Shown: piece after piece, positions 6,194-10,833 of the stretch
Layout: every line of letters starts with the position of its first letter
Position numbering within the stretch: the first letter of the stretch is position 1
Source of the DNA: Bacteroidota bacterium
GTDB taxonomy: Bacteria > Bacteroidota > Ignavibacteria > Kapaibacteriales > UBA2268
DNA length: 10,833 bases
Direction: 5' to 3'
Assembly (NCBI GenBank): GCA_017428585.1
Contig: JAFRQN010000283.1
Coordinates: forward strand, 1 to 10,833
Position numbers and translations under genes: made by a program
Notes under the pieces: model-generated
Seen by the model: the letters and a program-made list of their open reading frames with translations, nothing else
The model's database searches: none
Told to the model about the DNA's origin: nothing

Positions 6194-7531
6194 ATGTCAT
6201 ATAATATAGGTATAATTGGCACTGGTTATGTTGGGCTTGTAACTGGAAATTGCTTTGCTTCAACAGGTAATAATGTCTATTGTGTTGATATAGATGAAAA
6301 TAAGATTAATAAACTTAAACAGTCTATTTGTCCAATATATGAACCTGGTTTAGATAAACTGTTGGAAAGTAACAATAAAAATGAAAATATTGTTTTTACA
6401 ACAAATATTAATGATTGTGTAGATAATTGTAATATTATATTTTTATGTTTGCCAACTCCGCCAAGTGAAGACGGTTCTGCTGATTTACACCATGTTTTAA
6501 ATATGGCTGATACTTTAGGGAAACTTATTCTTAAATCAAATAATAGAAATAAGAGAATTATAATTAATAAAAGTACAGTACCTGTTGGTACTGCTGAAAA
6601 AGTACATAATATCTTGTTGAAATACTTGCCAGAAAAGGAATTTGTTGTTGTTAGCAATCCTGAGTTTTTAAGCGAGGGCTCAGCAGTAGAAGAGTCTCTG
6701 AAACCAAATAGGATTATAATAGGAACAAGAGATAAATGGGCAGAAGAAATTCTTTGTAATTTATATTCACCTTTTGTTCGTTCAGGAAATCCAATCATTG
6801 TAATGGATGAAAAAAGTGCAGAAATTACAAAATATGCATCAAATTCTTTCCTTGCAACTAAAATTTCGTTTATGAATGAGTTATCGGCTTATTGTGAACA
6901 AGTTGGTGCTAATATAGATAAAATTCGATATGGTATGGGAGCAGATAATAGAATTGGCAAGATGTTTTTATATGCTGGAATTGGTTATGGCGGTTCATGC
7001 TTTCCAAAGGATGTTCGTGCACTTGCTTATGCTGCAGATTCTGTAAATACTCCTCTTTCTATTGTAAAAACAGTTCAAGAGGTTAACTATAAGCAAATTG
7101 ATAGATTTAATAATAGAATAGAGAAATATTTTACTTCTGATTTAAAAAATAAAAAAATTGCTATATGGGGACTTGCTTTTAAGCCTAATACTGATGATGT
7201 TAGAGAAGCACCTGCATATAAATTAATTGATTTTTTATTAGCTCGTGGAGCAAAAATTTCTGCTTTTGATCCTGAAGCGTTAGATAATACGAGAAAGATT
7301 TATGGCGATAGAGTAGAGTTGGTTAATAAAATGTATGATGCCTTAAATAATGCAGATGCTCTGGTTATATGTACAGAATGGAATATTTTTAGAACTCCTG
7401 ATTTTGATATAGTTAAATCAAAATTAAAAAATAATGTTATTTTTGATGGACGTAATTTATTTGATCTTGAAGTTATGAATAAATTAGGGTTTACCTATTA
7501 TAGCATTGGAAGGCCTAATGTAATTAACTAA
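6194..7531 (+). CDS. ugd: UDP-glucose 6-dehydrogenase
   Basis: Oxidises UDP-glucose to UDP-glucuronate with two NAD+, supplying a precursor for capsule, exopolysaccharide or lipopolysaccharide sugars. It is 445 aa, normal for the bacterial family. The N-terminal Rossmann domain carries GIIGTGYVGLVTG (6-18) and the acidic VDID (31-34) expected for NAD binding. The middle contains STVPVGT (127-133), the substrate-binding NPEFLSEGSAVEE (155-167) and the catalytic GYGGSCFPKD with Cys269. The C-terminal domain has GLAFKPNTDDVREAP (326-340), AFDPEA (357-362) and FDGRN (417-421). The start at 6194 fits the glycine-rich motif at residue 9; there is no Shine-Dalgarno sequence, but TAATAACAA at 6181-6189 also occurs just before pepD (23-31). 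It is the last gene before the 7580 terminator, so probably the 3' end of the sufBC-anmK transcription unit. No sugar transferase or export gene is present to say which polymer it serves. Confidence 0.96.
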   Translation: MSYNIGIIGTGYVGLVTGNCFASTGNNVYCVDIDENKINKLKQSICPIYEPGLDKLLESNNKNENIVFTTNINDCVDNCNIIFLCLPTPPSEDGSADLHHVLNMADTLGKLILKSNNRNKRIIINKSTVPVGTAEKVHNILLKYLPEKEFVVVSNPEFLSEGSAVEESLKPNRIIIGTRDKWAEEILCNLYSPFVRSGNPIIVMDEKSAEITKYASNSFLATKISFMNELSAYCEQVGANIDKIRYGMGADNRIGKMFLYAGIGYGGSCFPKDVRALAYAADSVNTPLSIVKTVQEVNYKQIDRFNNRIEKYFTSDLKNKKIAIWGLAFKPNTDDVREAPAYKLIDFLLARGAKISAFDPEALDNTRKIYGDRVELVNKMYDALNNADALVICTEWNIFRTPDFDIVKSKLKNNVIFDGRNLFDLEVMNKLGFTYYSIGRPNVIN

Positions 7532-7547
7532 GAATTTTTATTTATTT

Positions 7548-7577
7548 TAGATTATTTATATAAATTATATAAATCTA
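7548..7577 (+). repeat. Imperfect A+T-rich inverted repeat after ugd
   Basis: TAGATT (7548-7553) is complementary to AATCTA (7572-7577), and inside lie two palindromic TTATATAA copies (7556-7563 and 7565-7572). The hairpin would be weak and sits two bases before the strong terminator stem. It could be an accessory terminator or simply A+T-rich spacer. Confidence 0.3.
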
Positions 7578-7579
7578 GT

Positions 7580-7613
7580 AAAAGACAATAATTTTAATTA
7601 TTGTCTTTTTTTT
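7580..7613 (+). terminator. Rho-independent terminator after ugd
   Basis: AAAAGACAATAATT (7580-7593) and AATTATTGTCTTTT (7596-7609) are perfect reverse complements around TT; in practice the A/T base of the loop would open. An unbroken run of eight T follows from 7606 to 7613. It starts 48 bases after the ugd stop and would end transcription of the preceding gene set before the TamB-like gene. Confidence 0.85.
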
Positions 7614-7631
7614 GTTTATTGTAAATAGTTT

Positions 7632-7673
7632 TTGGTATTATATACATATCTTGGTATAATTTTTGCATATAAT
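7632..7673 (+). promoter_or_regulatory. Candidate promoter of the TamB-like gene
   Basis: TTGGTA at 7632-7637 and TATAAT at 7655-7660 are 17 bases apart, like a sigma-70 promoter. A second TATAAT follows at 7668-7673. The same stretch roughly fits the Bacteroidota pattern: TTTG at 7631-7634 and TA-x3-TTTG at 7657-7665, one base longer than TA-x2-TTTG. It lies just after a terminator and 47-60 bases before the ATG at 7720, which is sensible. In DNA this A+T-rich such matches arise by chance, so confidence is limited. Confidence 0.4.
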
Positions 7674-7719
7674 ATACAATTTATAATTATTCTAATTAAG
7701 AAAAACAGATTGATATTAT

Positions 7720-10700
7720 ATGTTTAAGAGGAATAAAAAAGATATAGTAATAAAATCTTGGGATAAACCAAGCAGATTTAAGCGTATTTTTAGCTTTATA
7801 GCTAAATCTATGCTGTCTATTGCTATGCTTTTGATATTACTCGTTGTTATAATTTCTAATTCTCCATCTATAAGACATTACTTGTTAAACAAAATTACTA
7901 ATGTTGTAAATGAATATTTAATAGCCGATATTGAAATAGATGATATTCATATACTTAATTTTAATGGTATCGCATTGCAGCATATTAGAGTTATGACTGC
8001 AGGAGATACTTTAGCTTATATACCTGAAATAGAAGCTAATATAAACTTTGAATCATTATTTTCTGGAGTAATTGATCTTAATTATGTTAAATTAAATTCT
8101 CCTAATATAAAATTATTAAGAAATTCAAAAGATAGTCTTTGGAATTATACTCAGATAGTAAAACCAAGTCAAGAACCAGAAGAACCATCATCGCCTTCAA
8201 GTCTGAAAATTAAAGTGGGTGAATTAGTATTAAATAATGCGAAATTTGCCATGTGGGATTCTACTGTGAATTATGATTTTTATGGACATATTAATTATCA
8301 AAAAATGGCTTTAAGCGAATTGAATCTTCATGCAAGAAATATCTTAGTTGATATGGATGAAAATTTAATCAAAGCTAATATTTTGAATTTATCAGCTTAT
8401 GAAAATCCATCTAAGTTTAGAATTGACAAATTTGCAGGAAATGTAACTATAGATAAAAACTCTATTGAATTAGAAAATACAGAATTAGCATTGGATAATG
8501 CTCATTTTAATTTTGATGCTAAAATGGATAATTTTTCCATATTAACAGAGGGCAATACTGATATAGAAAAAGTTGATATGTATTTAGATTTACAAGGACA
8601 TGATATAGATCTTGTATTTATTGATAATTTTGCTATATTACCTATAAGGTTAGGATTTGTAAAGGATATTGATGTAAAAGCAAAGGGAACTTTGATGGAT
8701 TTAGATGTATCAAAGTTAATATTAAATACTAATTATTCTCATATTGACTTATCTAAATGTAGATTAACTAATTTGTTAGAGCCAGATTCGTTATCTTATC
8801 AAGGTATATTAAATTCTACGAGCTTGTCAAGGCAGGAATTACCTACAATGTTAAAAAATATTGATTTAGCAGCTGTTCCTGATTTTGGAAAAGCTTTTAT
8901 TAATAATACAAAATTCTATGGTACATTAGATACTGTTTATGCAGATGTTGATATAAAATCAACTATTGGTAATGTTAAGGGGGATGCTGGTATCGGATTT
9001 GGGAAAAATCCTTTTTCATACGATATAGATTTATCTGTAAATAGAGTAAATTTAGCAAATATTTTGAAAAATAATAAATTATCATCTAATATTGATGCTG
9101 TTTTTAATGTAAAAGGTAAGGGATTAACTAGCAATAATATATTTGCTCAAGCCAAAATTGATTTAAAACGTTCTAATATTTTTGGTCTTGATCTTAAGGA
9201 GAGCAATATCGTTTTTGATGCTATAGGTGATAGTGTTATTATTCATAATTTCTCTCTTGTACAATTGAATAAAACCAAAGGAAACAATATTGTACTTGGT
9301 GATGCTAATGGTAATATTCTAAATGATGATATAGAAAATAATGGAATAGAAGATTATCTTAGTAAAGTCTCTATAAATGGTGGAATTGGATTAAAAACTG
9401 CAGATAATCCACATTTAGTTTTAAACATTGATTTAGAAAATATAGAGTTGTTAAATATTGTAAATAAATTTTCTGATAGTCAATATACGAGTTTGCCTAC
9501 TTCAATTGATAGTAAAATTAACTTAGATATAAATGATTTTAATATTGATAATATATTGGGAAATTTCTTTATTGACATAAGCCGTTTAGAATTTAATGAT
9601 AAAAGTATGCTGCCGCTTACTATAAGAGGTATGATGAATATGCAGGATACGTCAAATCAAAAAATTGAATTAGATGTAGATAATATTTTTACTGATATTT
9701 TATATTTATCAATTGACGGGAAATATAAGTTTACAGAATTATTAAATGATCTTTCAAATCATTTTGATGCTGATTATAAATTTATTTCAAAAAAATTAGA
9801 TAATTCTGTATTTAATAAGTTTACAACAGTTGATACAACATCTGTTATTGTGGATAATACAAAAATTGATAAAAAAACGAAAAAGAATAATAAAAATATT
9901 CAAGATAACAATATTATTAATAAATTGAATCATAATGAAGCTGTTTTAAATCTACAAATTCGTGATTTAGATTGGATTAATATATTATTGCCTGATTTTA
10001 ATTCCTCCTCTTCTTATATTGATGCAAATTTACGTTTTAATTCTAATTATTTATATAGTAGTTTTGATATTGATTCTATTCAAATAAATAATTTAGAATT
10101 AACATATAATGATTTAGATGTAAATATAGGCAATGTATTTATTGAAGGCAGTAATAATATAAATATTATTGATACAATATCTAATATAGATACACTCTAT
10201 TTTAATATAAGAGATGGATTTAAAGTTAATATTGCCAATATAAGTTTAGATTCTATTAATTTTTATACAAATATTAATCAAAAAGAAGTAGATATAAACT
10301 TATCTAGCAGCTATAATAATATTCTGCAAACAAAAATAAATGGCATTATTGATTTTTCAAATAAAAATATGTTTAATATGAATTTTGATACGTTGATGCT
10401 ATTATTTAATAAACAGGAATGGCATAATATAGATCCAATTAATATTGCTTTTTCGAATGATGGTATTGATATATATAATTTTGGATTGGAAAGAGATAAA
10501 AAAGAGAATTTATTTATAAAAGGCAATCTGCATGGCGATACATTGAATAATGTATCATTACGATTAAACAATTTTGAATTTAATGATTTACAATATATAT
10601 TAAATGATGTAGATGACAGCAAGTCTAAAATATTTGCGAAATTAGATACTTTAAAATTGGATGTTACTGGTACATTAAATGATCCTATAATGAATTTGTC

Positions 10701-10833
10701 TTTATTTATAGATAATATTCAATATGCAAAACAAAATCTTGGTTATTTTAATGCTTATTTTAGATATAATGATAGTAATTTTCATGGACATGCCAGAATG
10801 TTTAATCCTTTAGATCAAGAATTATTATCTGTA
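7720..10833 (+). CDS. TamB/AsmA-like membrane-anchored envelope biogenesis protein (3' end beyond window)
   Basis: An uninterrupted frame of 1038 codons from the ATG at 7720, still open at the right edge. An in-frame TGA at 7711 and no ATG between make 7720 the first possible ATG start. Residues 1-24 are basic (KRNKKD, RFKR) and about 25-46 form one hydrophobic membrane segment, giving an inner-membrane anchor with the rest in the periplasm. Residues about 50-180 follow the layout of Bacteroidota TamB-like proteins: SPSIRHYL, an IADIEIDDI-LNFNGIALQHIRV block, AGDTLAYIPEIEANI, then SLFSGVIDLNYVKLNSPNIKLL and WNYTQIV. The remainder is long alternating hydrophobic/polar beta-strand repeats with frequent LN, LD and GT-x-D motifs, as in AsmA/TamB beta-taco proteins thought to move lipids or help assemble outer-membrane proteins. 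A Lys/Asn-rich linker lies at about residues 715-735. The conserved TamB C-terminal domain would be beyond the window, so TamB versus other AsmA-like members cannot be settled. No TamA partner is visible. Confidence 0.85.
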   Translation, partial: MFKRNKKDIVIKSWDKPSRFKRIFSFIAKSMLSIAMLLILLVVIISNSPSIRHYLLNKITNVVNEYLIADIEIDDIHILNFNGIALQHIRVMTAGDTLAYIPEIEANINFESLFSGVIDLNYVKLNSPNIKLLRNSKDSLWNYTQIVKPSQEPEEPSSPSSLKIKVGELVLNNAKFAMWDSTVNYDFYGHINYQKMALSELNLHARNILVDMDENLIKANILNLSAYENPSKFRIDKFAGNVTIDKNSIELENTELALDNAHFNFDAKMDNFSILTEGNTDIEKVDMYLDLQGHDIDLVFIDNFAILPIRLGFVKDIDVKAKGTLMDLDVSKLILNTNYSHIDLSKCRLTNLLEPDSLSYQGILNSTSLSRQELPTMLKNIDLAAVPDFGKAFINNTKFYGTLDTVYADVDIKSTIGNVKGDAGIGFGKNPFSYDIDLSVNRVNLANILKNNKLSSNIDAVFNVKGKGLTSNNIFAQAKIDLKRSNIFGLDLKESNIVFDAIGDSVIIHNFSLVQLNKTKGNNIVLGDANGNILNDDIENNGIEDYLSKVSINGGIGLKTADNPHLVLNIDLENIELLNIVNKFSDSQYTSLPTSIDSKINLDINDFNIDNILGNFFIDISRLEFNDKSMLPLTIRGMMNMQDTSNQKIELDVDNIFTDILYLSIDGKYKFTELLNDLSNHFDADYKFISKKLDNSVFNKFTTVDTTSVIVDNTKIDKKTKKNNKNIQDNNIINKLNHNEAVLNLQIRDLDWINILLPDFNSSSSYIDANLRFNSNYLYSSFDIDSIQINNLELTYNDLDVNIGNVFIEGSNNINIIDTISNIDTLYFNIRDGFKVNIANISLDSINFYTNINQKEVDINLSSSYNNILQTKINGIIDFSNKNMFNMNFDTLMLLFNKQEWHNIDPINIAFSNDGIDIYNFGLERDKKENLFIKGNLHGDTLNNVSLRLNNFEFNDLQYILNDVDDSKSKIFAKLDTLKLDVTGTLNDPIMNLSLFIDNIQYAKQNLGYFNAYFRYNDSNFHGHARMFNPLDQELLSV

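Noticed and set aside
6277..6798. Minus-strand open frame of 173 codons opposite ugd
   Set aside because: It lies wholly within the ugd coding region, resembles no family I know and has the Phe/Leu/Ser-rich composition expected of an antisense frame in A+T-rich DNA.
1685..10622. Other minus-strand open frames of 63-103 codons (1685-1876, 5168-5359, 5696-5926, 8937-9134, 10311-10622)
   Set aside because: Each is antisense to a well-supported + strand gene, with no recognisable motif and no convincing start region.
1..10833. CRISPR array, insertion sequence, prophage or defence genes
   Set aside because: No regularly spaced repeats, terminal inverted repeats, transposase, integrase, nuclease or toxin-like proteins were seen; gene content is housekeeping.

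Overview
The window is a strongly A+T-rich stretch of bacterial chromosome (by eye about 70% A+T or more). All recognisable genes lie on the + strand and are closely packed; no gap reaches 200 bases. Most likely source: a low-GC member of the Bacteroidota or the wider FCB group. Three things point there: the SufB sequence, including a C-terminus ending LEGSVG, resembles Bacteroidota SufB as I recall it; almost no start codon has a Shine-Dalgarno sequence; and the window ends in a long TamB/AsmA-like envelope protein with the N-terminal layout usual in Bacteroidota. This is inference from protein sequence, not a database result. The proteins are rich in Asn, Ile, Lys and Asp, as expected from the base composition.

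Layout. (1) 46-1515: PepD, an M20-family cytosolic dipeptidase, closed by a perfect 14-bp hairpin terminator. (2) 1620-7531: five genes in one direction with no convincing terminator between them: a family 4 [4Fe-4S] uracil-DNA glycosylase with a long Asn-rich N-terminal extension, sufB, sufC, anmK and ugd. They could form one transcription unit, ended by a second strong hairpin plus T-tract at 7580-7613. (3) 7720-10833: the first 1038 codons of a very large membrane-anchored TamB/AsmA-like protein that runs off the right edge. A plausible promoter sits between that terminator and its start.

How the genes fit together. SufB and SufC are two parts of the SUF iron-sulfur assembly scaffold, and the glycosylase just upstream is itself an iron-sulfur protein. 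sufD and sufS, which usually follow sufC, are not here. AnmK recycles the murein product anhydro-MurNAc, PepD breaks down dipeptides, Ugd makes UDP-glucuronate for surface polysaccharides, and the TamB-like protein is expected to serve envelope biogenesis. Apart from a Fe-S pair and a loose cell-envelope theme, this looks like housekeeping DNA.

I found no mobile element, CRISPR array, tRNA, rRNA or defence system. The most unusual details are a short cysteine-rich insertion in SufB (CC-x3-C-x5-C), the lack of sufD/sufS beside sufBC, and the low-complexity extension of the glycosylase. I see no convincing sign of a wholly new multi-gene system.
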